Assembly: GCA_021848465.1 (NCBI GenBank)
Contig: JAJZUP010000001.1
Coordinates: forward strand, 496,001 to 560,000
DNA from: Pseudomonadota bacterium
Lineage (GTDB): Bacteria > Pseudomonadota > Gammaproteobacteria > Burkholderiales > Gallionellaceae
Direction of reading: 5' to 3'
DNA: 64,000 bases
Below the pieces are notes generated by a model. It was not told where the DNA came from. It did not search any database and worked only from the letters and a program-made list of their open reading frames with translations. The number at the start of each line of letters is the position of its first letter. Position 1 is the first letter of the stretch. The translations under genes were made by a program, and so were the position numbers. Positions 1 to 14,406 of the stretch are shown piece by piece.

Positions 1-946
1 CGAGCCTACGGCGGATGGCTCGGTGCGCAGGATGATGCGGGACAGTTCCCACGCGTCGCGCAAGCCCATGTTGAAGCCCTGGCCGGCAACCGGATGCAGG
101 GTCTGTGCGGCATTTCCGACGAGGACCGTGCGCGGCAGCGTGATTTCGGTGGCGCGTTTGAGACGCAGCGGAAAGCTGCTGCGCTTTCCGATGGACGTGA
201 AGAGGCCAACTGCATCGCCGAAGTGCTGCTGCATTTTTTCCAGGAATTTTGTCTCATCCCATTGCAGCATCTCTTGCACTTGTTCATGGGATCCGGTCCA
301 GACGATCTCGTAGCCGTCACGGTAAGGCAGCAGGGCAAATGGCCCTTGCGGCGTGAAGTGCTCAAATGCCGTGTCGTGCAGCGGGCTGCCGCAGGTGATG
401 TGGGCGATGACAGCGCTTTGCTGGTATTCGGTCACCTTGGGCGGATGGCTTTGCTCCAGCAGCTTGCCGCCATCCGCGACGATGGCAAGCCGGGCATGCA
501 GGTGGTGTTCTTCACCCTCATGCCGGTAGACGAGATGCGCGCCGGCAGGCGTGGCGTCAAGCGCTTGCACAGCGGCGCACTCCAGGAATGTTGCGCCAGT
601 GGCCAGCAAGGCGTTGTGCATGGCAGCCTGCAGCAGCGGGTAGGGCAGCACATAGCCCAGTTCCGGCACCTTCATTTCGCGGGCATGCAGCATGGTGGTG
701 CCGGCGCTATCCTTTTGCGAAACACGGATGTTCCTGATAGCTGAAACTTGTTGAATATGTCGCCAGACGCCAAGCTTGTCGAGCAGCAGGCGGCTGCCGT
801 AGGAAAGCGCGAGCGCGCGCGGGTCGTTGTTTTGCTCTTCGGTTTTGCGTGCTTCCAGCACAACGATGCGGAGTCCGCTGTCTTGCAATGCAATAGCGAT
901 GGCGCTGCCGACGGGGCCGCCGCCAATGATGGCGATGTCGCAGTTG

Positions 947-954
<8 letters not shown>
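1..954 (-). CDS. ubiH: UbiH/VisC-family FAD monooxygenase of ubiquinone synthesis (C-terminus off the left edge)
   Basis: This flavoprotein hydroxylates the ring during ubiquinone synthesis at the inner membrane. It starts at the ATG at 954 and stays open to base 1, giving 318 codons; E. coli UbiH has about 390, so roughly 75 residues are missing off the left edge. The N-terminus carries the dinucleotide-binding motif GGGPVGSA (G11, G13, G16). Near the left edge the second FAD motif of the family is clear (HPVAGQGFNMGLRDA). Its start overlaps the pepP stop by 8 bp (ATGATTGA), so the two are co-transcribed, as is usual for pepP-ubiH pairs. UbiF or another paralogue of the family cannot be excluded from sequence alone. 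Confidence 0.85.
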
Positions 955-4017
<3,063 letters not shown>

Positions 4018-4077
4018 CGGATTGCCTTAATGATGGATTTATGCGATTTTAGCACCTTAATATATCTGTCTTGCACC

Positions 4078-6390
4078 ATGCGTTTCAGTTGCTACCTGGT
4101 TTTTTCCCTTGGAATTATACTTTTCCCGTTGCGCGGTATGGCGGCCGAGCCAGTCGCTATGGCCAGTGGCGTCAGTGCGGCGCCAAGCGCGGCGGCTTCC
4201 GAGCAGGAGATTCAGATTGAGGCTCATGAAATCAAAGGCATGAGGGATGAAGGAACTGAGGCACATGGCAAGGTTGAATTGCGTCAGGGTGTCCAGAAGG
4301 TATATGCCGAACATGTTTACTATAAGCAGAAAACCGGGGAGCTTACGGCGGTGGGTAATGTTCGCGTAGAACAGCCTGGGGCAACCATCAATGGGCCAGA
4401 TCTCAAATTCAATTCGGTAACCAGCAGCAGCGAAATGCACGAACCGGTGTTCCAGATGCAGCAATACAATTCAAGGGGCTCGGCGAAATTGATGCGCAGC
4501 TCCGACAAGCTGCACTACGAATATAAGGATGCGGTCTATACCACGTGCCCTCCCGGCAATGACGACTGGCTGGTCAAAATGACCACGCTTGAGATTGATC
4601 GCGAAACGCAGGTAGGCACGGCATATAACAGCCGCATCGAATTCATGGGGGTGCCATTCCTGTATACGCCCTGGATGGATTTTCCATTGCAGGGACGAAA
4701 GTCCGGCTTCCTGGCCCCTAGCTGGGGGTTCACTACCTCAAGCGGACAGGAGTACACCATTCCGTTCTACTGGAATATCGCTCCGAATTACGACGCAACG
4801 ATTTCTGCGCGCCATATGAACTTGCGGGGTACCCAGCTTAACGATGAATTCAGGTATATGGGCGAGAGTTATTCCGGAAAGATCAATTATGATGTTCTGC
4901 AAAATGACCAGTTGACGAATATGTCCCGCACCCATATGCAACTGGAACACGGCCAGAAGTTCGGCGACAGCGTGATGGCTGCGGCGTCCTTGAGCCGGGT
5001 TGGTGATGATGCCTATTTCAGGGATCTGTCACCCACGGCAGCAGGAACGTTACAGACCCAATTGCTGAGCCAGGGGTCTTTGAGTTACGCCGCCGGCTGG
5101 GGCTCGGCGTCAATGCGCTTGCAGTCCTACCAGACTTTGCAGAATCCGTTGGCTCCGGTGGCAGTTCCATACCAGCGCATGCCGCAGATCAACCTGAATA
5201 TTCAGAAAACGCTGAATGATGATTTTGAGGATATTGCAACGCTTGATACGAAGAAGAGCGATAAGGATAAGGGTGAGGTCGGTGCGGGTGCAAAAGGAGT
5301 GGCGGCAAAAAACGAGCCGACCAGGACTGTGGAAATCCAGCATCCGACCGTAGTCAATCTGATGGCAGAGTATGTGGACTTTCTTCATCCGACCAGCGTG
5401 AGCGGGCAGCGTCTGGTGCTGTATCCTGCGGCAACCTATTTATTGCTGAACGATCCAGGGTATTACCTCAAACCCAAAATTGGCGTGCATTACACCGACT
5501 ATGTGATGGGTATCAACAATAGCTCCAACATTCCGGATGCGACCAGGACGATACCGATTTTCAGCCTGGATGGCGGGGTGGTATTGGAGCGCGATATGGA
5601 GCTTGGCAGTGGCGGCTATACCCAGACGCTGGAACCGCGCGCGTTCTATGTGAATATTCCCTATCAGAATCAGGATAGCCTGCCGATTTACGATAGCTCT
5701 CTGGCAGGGTTCAGCTTTGCACAGATGTTTTCCGAAAATCGTTATTACGGTAACGACCGGGTAGGGGATGCCAATATGCTTACAACCGCGCTGACCTCCA
5801 GGATTATCGATAACAATGGCGGGGTTGAGCGTTTACGCGTAGCGGTGGGGGAGCGCTACAATTTTACGGCTCCCAAGATCGGGGCAACCTCGGCCAACAG
5901 CCAGTCCGACATTTTGCTTGCAGTTGGTGGGCGGGTAACCGATGCATTAACCCTGGATAGCCTGTATCAATATGACCCCAACACGCGGTATGTGCTCTCA
6001 TATAATGCATCGGCCCGTTATTCTCCGGCCAAAGGCAAGGTGCTGAACCTGACCCACAGGTATGCTTTTGTGGATGGCACGCCACAGAACGATTTGCGCC
6101 AGGGGGATTTCTCGGCGCAGTGGCCGGTGTTCCGTGGTTGGGATTTAGTGACGCGCTGGACGTATTCGTGGACCGAGCGTCGTGTTTTAGAGCAGATGGG
6201 TGGCATTGAATATAATCCTTCCTGCTGGACGCTGCGTCTTGTGGCGCAAAAGTACCCGATTCCGGGGCAGCATGTGGCGACTTCGATCATGATCCAGCTG
6301 GAGCTGAATGACCTCGTGGCCGTCGGAACGGACCCTTTAAGCATGTTGCGCACCGAGGTTCCCGGGTATGCAAAGATGAATCAGCGCTAA
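4078..6390 (+). CDS. lptD: LPS-assembly outer membrane protein LptD
   Basis: LptD is the beta-barrel that, with lipoprotein LptE, inserts lipopolysaccharide into the outer leaflet of the outer membrane. The protein (770 aa) begins with a signal peptide (about residues 1-22, ending GMAAEP), then an OstA-type jelly-roll (about residues 45-160), then a long barrel. The ATG at 4078 was chosen because the signal peptide starts there; longer in-frame extensions cover amgK. The mature protein shows only two cysteines, in YTTCPPGND and in NPSCWTLR. These match the positions of one interdomain disulfide in E. coli LptD, which has four cysteines. It heads the lptD-surA-pdxA-rsmA run. Confidence 0.95.
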   Translation: MRFSCYLVFSLGIILFPLRGMAAEPVAMASGVSAAPSAAASEQEIQIEAHEIKGMRDEGTEAHGKVELRQGVQKVYAEHVYYKQKTGELTAVGNVRVEQPGATINGPDLKFNSVTSSSEMHEPVFQMQQYNSRGSAKLMRSSDKLHYEYKDAVYTTCPPGNDDWLVKMTTLEIDRETQVGTAYNSRIEFMGVPFLYTPWMDFPLQGRKSGFLAPSWGFTTSSGQEYTIPFYWNIAPNYDATISARHMNLRGTQLNDEFRYMGESYSGKINYDVLQNDQLTNMSRTHMQLEHGQKFGDSVMAAASLSRVGDDAYFRDLSPTAAGTLQTQLLSQGSLSYAAGWGSASMRLQSYQTLQNPLAPVAVPYQRMPQINLNIQKTLNDDFEDIATLDTKKSDKDKGEVGAGAKGVAAKNEPTRTVEIQHPTVVNLMAEYVDFLHPTSVSGQRLVLYPAATYLLLNDPGYYLKPKIGVHYTDYVMGINNSSNIPDATRTIPIFSLDGGVVLERDMELGSGGYTQTLEPRAFYVNIPYQNQDSLPIYDSSLAGFSFAQMFSENRYYGNDRVGDANMLTTALTSRIIDNNGGVERLRVAVGERYNFTAPKIGATSANSQSDILLAVGGRVTDALTLDSLYQYDPNTRYVLSYNASARYSPAKGKVLNLTHRYAFVDGTPQNDLRQGDFSAQWPVFRGWDLVTRWTYSWTERRVLEQMGGIEYNPSCWTLRLVAQKYPIPGQHVATSIMIQLELNDLVAVGTDPLSMLRTEVPGYAKMNQR

Positions 6391-6429
6391 GAAATTTTTT
6401 GAGTGAGTTACGTTAATCGAGGAAGTGAA

Positions 6430-7737
6430 ATGAAATTTGGCAGAGCCCTGTTGGGCGCATTGGTGTGGTTGCTGACGAGTAGCGGGGCAATGGCTGCGGA
6501 ATCGGTTGGCAAGGACCAGGTCGTCGATAAAGTCATGGTGGTGGTGAACGATGATGTGATAACCCGTCATGAGCTGGATATGCGCATGGGCCTGATCGTC
6601 AAGCAATTGAAGCGGCAAGGTACCCCGCTGCCGGAAGCGAGTGTGTTGGAAAAGCAGGTGTTGGAGCGCATGATCGGCGACCTGTTGCAGCAACAATTTG
6701 CCAAGGAAATAGGGCTGCGTATTGATGATATGCAGCTCGACAAGGCGCTGCTGAGGATCGCGCAGCAGAACAAAATTTCGACCTTGGATGCGTTTCGCAG
6801 CAAGCTGGAGCAGGACGGAGTCGATTTCAAGAAGTTCCGCGAAGAGATTCGCGCCGAAATCCTGAGCGTGCGTTTGCGGGAGCGCGAAGTCGACAGCAAA
6901 CTCGTCATCAGCGAGAACGAAATTGAGAACTACCTGAAGAACCAGGCCAAGCAGCAGGGTAAAGGTGAGGAGTACGAGCTGGAGCACATCCTGGTTGTAG
7001 TGCCCGAGCAGGCAAGTGCCGACAAAATCAATACGTACCGCCAGCGCGCCGAACAGGCGTTGGCAAAGTTAAAGGAGGGTGCGCCATTCGCCCAAGTGGC
7101 AGCCGGCTATTCCGATGCGGCAGATGCTTTGCAGGGCGGAAGCCTGGGGTGGCGTGCTTCTGACCGCATTCCGTCAATGTTCCTGGATGCGGTGCAGAAG
7201 TTGCAGCCCGGTGACGTGAGTGGAATTTTGCGCAGTCCCAACGGCTTTCATATCCTCAAGCTGGTCGCGAAGCGCAGCAAGGACGCTCCGGTGGTGATTA
7301 CGCAAACACATGCACGACACATCCTGATCAAGACCAGCGAACTTGTTCCGGAAAATGAGGCAAAAAACCGTCTGATGGAGATCAAGCGTCGCATAGACAA
7401 GGGAGCCGATTTTGCCGAACAGGCCAAACTGTATTCGGAGGATGGCAGTGCTGCCCAAGGGGGGGATCTGGGCTGGTTGTCACCCGGGGAGACTGTGCCT
7501 GAATTTGAAACGGCCATGAATGCGCTCAAATTGAAGCAGATCAGTGGGCCGGTTCAAAGTGGTTTCGGTTGGCACCTGATCCAGGTCCTTGAGCGGCGCG
7601 ATGCGGATGTCAGTGCCGAGCAGAAGCGGCAACAAGCGCGCAACGCCATCCGCGCTTTCCGGTCGGATGAAGCGTTTCAGGACTGGCTGCGGCAGTTGCG
7701 CGACCGCGCCTTCATTGAATACCACACTGACAATTGA
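6430..7737 (+). CDS. surA: Periplasmic peptidyl-prolyl isomerase/chaperone SurA
   Basis: SurA escorts unfolded outer membrane proteins, including LptD, across the periplasm. The protein (435 aa) has a signal peptide ([13 protein letters not shown]... ending AMAA), an N-terminal chaperone domain (about 25-180), and two parvulin domains, each marked by a HIL segment and a GG-LGW segment. The ATG at 6430 starts a proper signal peptide and follows the Shine-Dalgarno GAGGAAG; an upstream in-frame codon at 6403 would add nine residues before the signal. The stop overlaps the pdxA start (TGATG). Confidence 0.95.
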   Translation: MKFGRALLGALVWLLTSSGAMAAESVGKDQVVDKVMVVVNDDVITRHELDMRMGLIVKQLKRQGTPLPEASVLEKQVLERMIGDLLQQQFAKEIGLRIDDMQLDKALLRIAQQNKISTLDAFRSKLEQDGVDFKKFREEIRAEILSVRLREREVDSKLVISENEIENYLKNQAKQQGKGEEYELEHILVVVPEQASADKINTYRQRAEQALAKLKEGAPFAQVAAGYSDAADALQGGSLGWRASDRIPSMFLDAVQKLQPGDVSGILRSPNGFHILKLVAKRSKDAPVVITQTHARHILIKTSELVPENEAKNRLMEIKRRIDKGADFAEQAKLYSEDGSAAQGGDLGWLSPGETVPEFETAMNALKLKQISGPVQSGFGWHLIQVLERRDADVSAEQKRQQARNAIRAFRSDEAFQDWLRQLRDRAFIEYHTDN

Positions 7738-8723
7738 TGCGGCCGCCCCTGGTTGTCACTTCGGGCGAACCGGCTGGCATCGGCCCGGATCTGTGCCTTG
7801 CACTGGCGCAATGCCAATTGAACCAGCCGCTGGTGGTGCTGGGGGACAAGGCGGTATTGGCGCAGCGCGCCGAGCAGATCGGGATAAAGGTGGCGTTGCG
7901 CGATTATGTTCCTGGCGGCGTGGCGCAGAATCAGGGGGAGCTGCAGGTACTGCATGTTGCGGTTGCCTATCCGGTGGTGCCGGGGCAATTGAATTCCGGC
8001 AACAGCCGATATGTTCTCGGTTTGCTGGAACGCGCGGTAGCAGGGTGCCTGTCCGGGGAATTTTCCGGCATGGTGACCGCGCCGGTGCATAAGGGTGTGA
8101 TCAATGATGCCGGGGTGGTTTTTACGGGGCACACCGAGTTTCTGGCCGACCTTACTGCTACCCCGCAGGTGGTCATGATGCTGGCTGGCGGCGGCATGCG
8201 GGTGGCGCTCGCGACAACCCATTTGCCATTGCGTGAGGTGGCGGATGCTATCACTCCGCTGTTGCTGGAGTCTGTGTTGCGGATATTGTGGCATGACCTG
8301 AAACATCGTTTTGGGATTGCCGCGCCACGGCTCTTGGTGGCTGGATTGAATCCCCATGCAGGTGAGGACGGGCATCTGGGGCGCGAAGAAATCGAAGTCA
8401 TGATTCCGGTGCTGGAAAAGCTCAGGGCTGAAGGGCTGGGAATTGCGGGGCCGTTGCCTGCCGATACGTTGTTTGCCGCGCATCGCCTGAAGGAGGCAGA
8501 TGCGGTGCTGGCGATGTATCACGACCAAGGGTTGCCAGTGTTGAAACATGCAAGTTTTGGCGGCGGGGTCAATATTACCCTGGGGTTGCCGATTGTCCGT
8601 ACTTCGGTCGATCATGGTACGGCGCTTGAGTTGGCTGGAAGTGGCAAGGCCAATGTCGGCAGCCTGCTTGAGGCAATCCGCGTGGCGGCGGAAATGGCGC
8701 GACATACGCCCGGAGTACACTGA
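7737..8723 (+). CDS. pdxA: 4-hydroxythreonine-4-phosphate dehydrogenase
   Basis: PdxA oxidises 4-phosphohydroxy-L-threonine in pyridoxal-phosphate synthesis. The protein (328 aa) shows the family segments [12 protein letters not shown] at the start, [20 protein letters not shown] and [11 protein letters not shown], which include the metal-binding histidines. The ATG at 7737 shares its A with the surA stop; the TTG one codon earlier is less likely. It is translationally coupled in the lptD operon and its stop lies 1 bp before the rsmA ATG. Confidence 0.95.
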   Translation: MRPPLVVTSGEPAGIGPDLCLALAQCQLNQPLVVLGDKAVLAQRAEQIGIKVALRDYVPGGVAQNQGELQVLHVAVAYPVVPGQLNSGNSRYVLGLLERAVAGCLSGEFSGMVTAPVHKGVINDAGVVFTGHTEFLADLTATPQVVMMLAGGGMRVALATTHLPLREVADAITPLLLESVLRILWHDLKHRFGIAAPRLLVAGLNPHAGEDGHLGREEIEVMIPVLEKLRAEGLGIAGPLPADTLFAAHRLKEADAVLAMYHDQGLPVLKHASFGGGVNITLGLPIVRTSVDHGTALELAGSGKANVGSLLEAIRVAAEMARHTPGVH

Positions 8724-8724
8724 A

Positions 8725-9513
8725 ATGCAACATCAAGCCAAGAAGCGTTTCGGTCAGAATTTTCTGGTGGATCAGCGCATCATCGCTGAAATTGTGCGGG
8801 CAATCCAACCGGCCGCTGCCGACAATATGGTGGAAATCGGGCCGGGTTTGGGGGCTTTGACGCGCCCCCTGTTGAATCATCTGGAGCACTTGCATGTTGT
8901 CGAGATAGACCGGGATATCATTGCGCGCCTGCATGCCGAGTATTCTGGAAAGCGGGTGACAGTCCACGAAGGCGACGCGCTCCAGTTTGATTTCGCCAGC
9001 TTGCCGGCGCCGCTGCGTATTGTTGGCAACCTTCCTTACAATATCTCATCCCCCTTGCTGTTCCATTTCGCGGGTTTTGCCGAGCGGATCATTGATATGC
9101 ACTTCATGCTGCAGAAGGAAGTGGTCGAGCGCATGATTGCAGAGCCCTCGACGCCGGAATATGGACGCCTGTCGGTCATGCTGCAATACCGGTTTGATAT
9201 GGAGAAGTTGCTGGATGTGCCCCCCCAGTCCTTTCGTCCAGCGCCGAAGGTCGATTCGGCCGTGGTGCGCATGGTGCCGAAACCGCTTGCAGCAGTCATG
9301 GTAAGCGATGCCAGTCTTTTCTCGGAAGTGGTGAAATCGGCTTTTGCGCAGCGCCGTAAAACCTTGCGTAATACTTTGCGCGGTTATCTGGAGGCGGAGG
9401 AGTTTGCCTTGTTGGCGGTCGATCCGCAGGCACGGGCAGAGGACCTTGCCTACCCGGACTATGTCCGGATTGCGGACCTGGTAATGGAGAAGCGCAAGGC
9501 CGGAAAAAGCTGA
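8725..9513 (+). CDS. rsmA: 16S rRNA dimethyladenosine transferase RsmA (KsgA)
   Basis: RsmA dimethylates two adjacent adenines near the 3' end of 16S rRNA late in 30S assembly. The protein (262 aa) starts with [11 protein letters not shown], has the SAM motif [11 protein letters not shown] and the catalytic [11 protein letters not shown], then the C-terminal helical domain ([12 protein letters not shown]). The ATG at 8725 follows the pdxA stop by one base and gives the family length; the longer frame reaching back to 8548 lies inside pdxA. It is the last gene of the lptD run. Confidence 0.96.
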   Translation: MQHQAKKRFGQNFLVDQRIIAEIVRAIQPAAADNMVEIGPGLGALTRPLLNHLEHLHVVEIDRDIIARLHAEYSGKRVTVHEGDALQFDFASLPAPLRIVGNLPYNISSPLLFHFAGFAERIIDMHFMLQKEVVERMIAEPSTPEYGRLSVMLQYRFDMEKLLDVPPQSFRPAPKVDSAVVRMVPKPLAAVMVSDASLFSEVVKSAFAQRRKTLRNTLRGYLEAEEFALLAVDPQARAEDLAYPDYVRIADLVMEKRKAGKS

Positions 9514-9584
9514 TTGCAAAAAGTACGGTTTGACCATAGAGTATGCATCTGAAAATTTGAAGTCACTGCTTGGGGAGAAGAGAA

Positions 9585-9764
9585 ATGCAAAAATGTGAAA
9601 AACGCGGCTACACTTTGGTTGTGATTGGCGCACTGCTGAACTTTACGGCGTTTGCTGTGGGTGTTAACGCTGCTGGCGTCATCCTTATGGCGGTTGCGAT
9701 TGCTTTGGTGGGTTATGGTGCAGGCAGCATCATGGATTCCCCTTGCGGCATGATGAAAAAATAA
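9585..9764 (+). CDS. Small two-helix membrane protein, unknown function
   Basis: I do not recognise this 59-aa protein. It starts at the ATG at 9585 behind a good Shine-Dalgarno (GGGAGAAGAG). It has a short basic N-terminus (MQKCEKRGY), two hydrophobic stretches (about residues 10-27 and 31-47), and a Met/Cys-rich tail ending CGMMKK. The Lys-rich ends and start signal suggest a real inner-membrane microprotein. It stands alone between rsmA and thiD on the same strand. The Met/Cys-rich tail might bind a metal, but that is a guess. Confidence 0.55.
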   Translation: MQKCEKRGYTLVVIGALLNFTAFAVGVNAAGVILMAVAIALVGYGAGSIMDSPCGMMKK

Positions 9765-9870
9765 GCTGTTTCCTGTATTGCTCAACCCGATGAATTTGCT
9801 TTTCCTGCGCATGCGGGATGCTTCCTCGTCGGGTACAATCACGCCCCTTCCTTGATTTATTCCATTTACC

Positions 9871-10707
9871 ATGTCTGAAACGCCACCAATTGTGCTGACT
9901 TTTGCCGCTACCGATCCCAGCGGCGGTGCCGGTCTGCAGGCGGATATTCTTACCATCGCGAGCATGGGTTGCCATCCCTTGTCGGTGGTGACCGCTATTA
10001 CGGTGCAGGATACCAGCGGGGTGGAAGATGTGCAGCCGGTAGATGCGGAATGGGTGGTTGACCAGGCGCGCATGGTGCTGGAAGACATGCCGGTAGCGGC
10101 CTTCAAGATCGGCTTGCTGGGAAGCGTGGAAAACATCACCGCAATTGCGGAAGTGATCTCGGATTATCCAGAGGTGCCGCTCGTGTTTGATCCCGTGCTG
10201 GCTTCCGGACGAGGGGATGAGCTGGCTTCCGAGGATATGATCTTGGCGTTACGGGAATTGTTGCTGCCGCAGACCACTATCCTGACCCCGAACAGCATGG
10301 AGGCGCGGCGCCTGATCATCGACGAAGACAACGAGCAGGACGACCCCTCGCTCGCCGAAAGCGCAAGACGCATCATTCAGTTGGGCTGCGAGTATGTATT
10401 GATTACCGGAACCCATGAACACACCCCCAAGGTAATCAATTCGCTGTATGGCGAGCGCGGGCTTTTGCGTAGCGATAACTGGCCGCGCCTGCCAGGGATT
10501 TACCATGGCTCCGGCTGTACTTTGGCGTCGGCCATCGCTGCACTGTTGGCGAATGGCTTGCCTATCGAGGAGGCTGTTCGCGAAGCCCAGGAATACACTT
10601 GGGAGTCCTTGAAGTATGGTTTCCGTCCGGGCATGGGGCAGCATATCCCGGATCGGCTGTTCTGGGCGCGCGATGAAGAGGATGGCGGTGAAACAGTCCG
10701 GCATTAA
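9871..10707 (+). CDS. thiD: Hydroxymethylpyrimidine/phosphomethylpyrimidine kinase
   Basis: ThiD phosphorylates HMP and then HMP-P to give the pyrimidine half of thiamine. The protein (278 aa) has the ribokinase-fold segment ATDPSGGAGLQADI at the start, a VFDPVL segment, and the C-terminal anion-hole motif HGSGCTLASAIAA. A possible -10 box (TACAAT) lies about 30 bp upstream. I found no TPP riboswitch in the 106-bp gap before the start. The 3' end overlaps thiE, so the two steps that meet in thiamine phosphate synthesis are coupled. Confidence 0.95.
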   Translation: MSETPPIVLTFAATDPSGGAGLQADILTIASMGCHPLSVVTAITVQDTSGVEDVQPVDAEWVVDQARMVLEDMPVAAFKIGLLGSVENITAIAEVISDYPEVPLVFDPVLASGRGDELASEDMILALRELLLPQTTILTPNSMEARRLIIDEDNEQDDPSLAESARRIIQLGCEYVLITGTHEHTPKVINSLYGERGLLRSDNWPRLPGIYHGSGCTLASAIAALLANGLPIEEAVREAQEYTWESLKYGFRPGMGQHIPDRLFWARDEEDGGETVRH

Positions 10708-11326
10708 TGGACTCTACGCGGTTACCCCGGATATTTTAGATACGGCAGTGCTGCTCGACAAAGTGTGCGCTGTCCTTCGCGGTGGAGCGAAGGTACTGCA
10801 GTATCGCAACAAGCTGGCCGATAGCCAGCTCAGGCAACAGCAGGCGATTGCTTTGCGCAGTTTGACCCGCGCGTATGGCGCAACCTTCATTATCAATGAC
10901 GATGTGTCCCTCGCACTGTGCGCGGAAGCGGATGGCGTGCATCTGGGGGCGGACGATGGTGAAATATCTTGGGCTCGCGCGCAATTGGGCGCAGGCAAGC
11001 TGATCGGAGCTTCTTGCTATAATCAGGCGGAATTGGCGCGCCGGGCTGTCGCACAGGGGGCGGATTACGTAGCCTTTGGCGCTTTTTACCCCTCCAGCGT
11101 CAAACCGGGAGCGGTACGGGCGGATATGAAATTGCTCAGTGCCATGCGCGACGAGCTGGCAGTGCCGTTGGTCGCAATCGGGGGTATTACGTTGGCTAAT
11201 GGGCGCGTGCTGGTTGACGCTGGTGCAGATGCGCTCGCGGTAATTTCAAGTGTGTTTGCAGCCGCAGATGTGGAAGTTGCGGCAAGAGAATTTTCCAAAC
11301 TTTTTTTGCAGGAAGCAGAGGCATGA
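10682..11326 (+). CDS. thiE: Thiamine-phosphate synthase
   Basis: ThiE joins HMP-PP and the thiazole phosphate. This TIM-barrel protein (about 214 aa) shows the family segments [40 protein letters not shown] and AIGGITLAN. The start is not certain: ATGs at 10673 and 10682 and a GTG at 10688 are all in frame, and the Shine-Dalgarno-like GAAGAGG is best spaced for the GTG. All lie inside the end of thiD. The stop overlaps the hemL ATG by 4 bp (ATGA). Confidence 0.93.
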   Translation: MAVKQSGINGLYAVTPDILDTAVLLDKVCAVLRGGAKVLQYRNKLADSQLRQQQAIALRSLTRAYGATFIINDDVSLALCAEADGVHLGADDGEISWARAQLGAGKLIGASCYNQAELARRAVAQGADYVAFGAFYPSSVKPGAVRADMKLLSAMRDELAVPLVAIGGITLANGRVLVDAGADALAVISSVFAAADVEVAAREFSKLFLQEAEA

Positions 11327-12606
11327 CTTCGCGTAACCAAAAACTTTTCGATGAATCCCAGAAACTTATTCCCGGCGGCGTTAATTCCCCGGTGCGAGCC
11401 TTCCGCTCTGTTGGCGGAACGCCGTTGTTTTTCAAGCGTGGACAAGGCGCTTACGTTTGGGATGCGGATGACAAACGCTACATTGATTACGTGAACTCAT
11501 GGGGGCCGATGATCGTCGGTCATTGCCATCCCGAGGTGGTGAAGGCAGTGCAGGATGCCGCTGCACAAGGCTTGGGTTTCGGAGCGCCGACTGCGTCCGA
11601 GCTGGAAATTGCCGAACTGCTGTGCAAAATTTTGCCGAGTCTGGAAATGGTGCGGCTGGTCAGCTCGGGTACCGAGGCGACCATGACGGCAATCCGCCTT
11701 GCGCGCGGCTTTACCGGGCGTTCCCGCATCATCAAATTCGAGGGCTGCTACCACGGACACTCCGATGGCTTGCTGGTCAAGGCGGGTTCGGGCGCGCTGA
11801 CTTTCGGGCAGCCGAGCTCCTCCGGTGTGCCGGCGGAAATTGCATCGCTGACGACCGTGCTGGATTACAACGATGTGGCCGGGCTGGAGAAGACCTTTGC
11901 GGAAATCGGCAATGAAATCGCTGCAGTGATTGTGGAGCCTGTTGCTGGCAACATGAACCTGATTCTGCCCAAGCGAGAGTTTCTGGATGCGATGCGCAAC
12001 CTGTGCACGAAGCACGGCGCCGTGCTGATTCTGGACGAGGTGATGTCCGGTTTCCGCGTCGGCTTGCAAGGGGCGCATGGTCATTATGGCATCAAGCCAG
12101 ATCTCGTTACCTTGGGCAAGGTGATGGGCGGCGGCTTGCCGGCGGCGGCGTTTGGCGGTCGTCGTGACATCATGCAGTGTTTGGCGCCGCTGGGGGCGGT
12201 ATATCAGGCGGGTACTTTGTCGGGTAACCCGATCGCGGTGGCGGCCGGGCTGGCAACCCTCAAGCTGGTGCAGGCACCAGGGTTTTACGATCGGCTGACG
12301 CAACTGGCCAGACAGATGACAGAGGGGCTGGTGGCCAGCGCGAATAAACACGGGATTGTATTCAGCGCGCAATCAATCGGCAGCATGTTCGGCGTCTATT
12401 TCAGTAAAAAAGTCCCGACCAGTTATGCAGAGGTGATGGCTTGCGACAAGGAAGCCTTCAACCGATTTTTCCATGCCATGCTGGAAGAGGGCGTATATCT
12501 TGCGCCGTCGGCCTTTGAGGCAGGCTTTGTTTCGGCTGCGCACAGCGAGGCGGATATTGCCGCGACCATCGCCGCAGCCGACAAGATTTTTGCGGCCTGG
12601 AAGTAA
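11323..12606 (+). CDS. hemL: Glutamate-1-semialdehyde 2,1-aminomutase
   Basis: HemL makes 5-aminolevulinate from glutamate-1-semialdehyde in the C5 haem route. The protein (427 aa) is a class III PLP aminotransferase, with [16 protein letters not shown], the cofactor Asp in [11 protein letters not shown], and the Schiff-base lysine in [11 protein letters not shown]. It is coupled to thiE (ATGA overlap) and to engB (1-bp overlap). hemB, the next enzyme of the pathway, lies one gene downstream, so this run groups tetrapyrrole synthesis. Confidence 0.97.
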   Translation: MTSRNQKLFDESQKLIPGGVNSPVRAFRSVGGTPLFFKRGQGAYVWDADDKRYIDYVNSWGPMIVGHCHPEVVKAVQDAAAQGLGFGAPTASELEIAELLCKILPSLEMVRLVSSGTEATMTAIRLARGFTGRSRIIKFEGCYHGHSDGLLVKAGSGALTFGQPSSSGVPAEIASLTTVLDYNDVAGLEKTFAEIGNEIAAVIVEPVAGNMNLILPKREFLDAMRNLCTKHGAVLILDEVMSGFRVGLQGAHGHYGIKPDLVTLGKVMGGGLPAAAFGGRRDIMQCLAPLGAVYQAGTLSGNPIAVAAGLATLKLVQAPGFYDRLTQLARQMTEGLVASANKHGIVFSAQSIGSMFGVYFSKKVPTSYAEVMACDKEAFNRFFHAMLEEGVYLAPSAFEAGFVSAAHSEADIAATIAAADKIFAAWK

Positions 12607-13193
12607 TGGGACTGTTCTCGCAAGCGACTTTCTATACCACGGTCAATCACCTGAGGGATTTGCCGCTGCATGGCGGCAAAGAGGTCGCTTTTGTCGGGCG
12701 CTCCAACGCCGGCAAGTCCAGTGCCATTAACACCTTGGCAAACCATACGCGACTTGCGTTTACCAGCAAGACGCCGGGGCGCACCCAGCACCTGAATTAT
12801 TTTTCACTGGGTGACAATAATTTCCTGGTGGATTTGCCCGGTTATGGCTATGCCAAGGTTCCGCCGGATGTTCAGCAGCATTGGGAAGCACTGCTAAGCC
12901 GTTATTTGCAGACCCGCGAGGCTCTATGCGGCCTCGTCGTCATTATGGATGCGCGTCACCCATTGACGCCGCTGGATGAGCGGATGCTGGAATGGTTTTC
13001 CGTGACCGGTAAACCAGTGCATATTTTGCTGACCAAGTCGGACAAGCTCAGTCGCCAGCAGGCGACACTGACGCTGCGCAAGGTAAAGGATTACCTGGCA
13101 GAATATTTTCCTTTTTGCACGGTACAGCTTTTTTCCAGCCTGAAGAAGCAAGGCGCCGAGGAGGCCGAGGCGGTGATTGCCGGTTGGTTTTAA
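12606..13193 (+). CDS. engB: Ribosome-biogenesis GTPase EngB (YsxC/YihA)
   Basis: EngB is an essential GTPase of 50S assembly. The protein (195 aa) has G1 GRSNAGKS, a conserved Thr for G2 (TPGRTQ), G3 DLPGYGYA and G4 TKSDKL. The ATG at 12606 uses the last base of the hemL stop codon, so translation is coupled. The next 185 bp before hemB contain several hairpins, listed separately. Confidence 0.96.
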   Translation: MGLFSQATFYTTVNHLRDLPLHGGKEVAFVGRSNAGKSSAINTLANHTRLAFTSKTPGRTQHLNYFSLGDNNFLVDLPGYGYAKVPPDVQQHWEALLSRYLQTREALCGLVVIMDARHPLTPLDERMLEWFSVTGKPVHILLTKSDKLSRQQATLTLRKVKDYLAEYFPFCTVQLFSSLKKQGAEEAEAVIAGWF

Positions 13194-13202
13194 GGAACTG
13201 AT

Positions 13203-13314
13203 GGGCAAAAAAATGCCCCTGAACCAAAGGGGGAGGCCAGGGGCGTAAGTCTTAACAATTAGGGGTTAAGACACCCGCTCAGGGAGGAGAAACGGGAGAT
13301 GATTCAGCATCATC
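13203..13314 (+). ncRNA. Multi-hairpin RNA element between engB and hemB (candidate leader or small RNA)
   Basis: Four stems can be drawn. GGGCA/TGCCC (13203-13207 with 13214-13218) competes for the same bases as GCCCCTG/CAGGGGC (13215-13221 with 13238-13244). GTCTTAAC/GTTAAGAC (13249-13256 with 13265-13272) and GATGAT/ATCATC (13298-13303 with 13309-13314) follow. A purine-rich stretch, GGGAGGAGAAACGGGAG, lies between the last two. A 'hemB RNA' motif has been described upstream of hemB in Burkholderia; I cannot align to it here, so identity is a suggestion. An 11-codon frame (13299-13334) starts at the last stem. It could be a cis-acting leader, a small RNA or the engB 3' end. Confidence 0.5.
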
Positions 13315-13375
13315 TGCATGCTCAGATAGCTTGAACATGAAATAGTTCCCCGGGGTTATAAAATTTTTAGGATGA

Positions 13376-14380
<1,005 letters not shown>

Positions 14381-14406
14381 CCCGCTGTTACTGCAAAGTC
14401 GGTTGG

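Noticed and set aside
9765..9870. A TPP riboswitch before thiD
   Set aside because: The 106-bp gap lacks the conserved CUGAGA and ACCUGA segments of the thi box.
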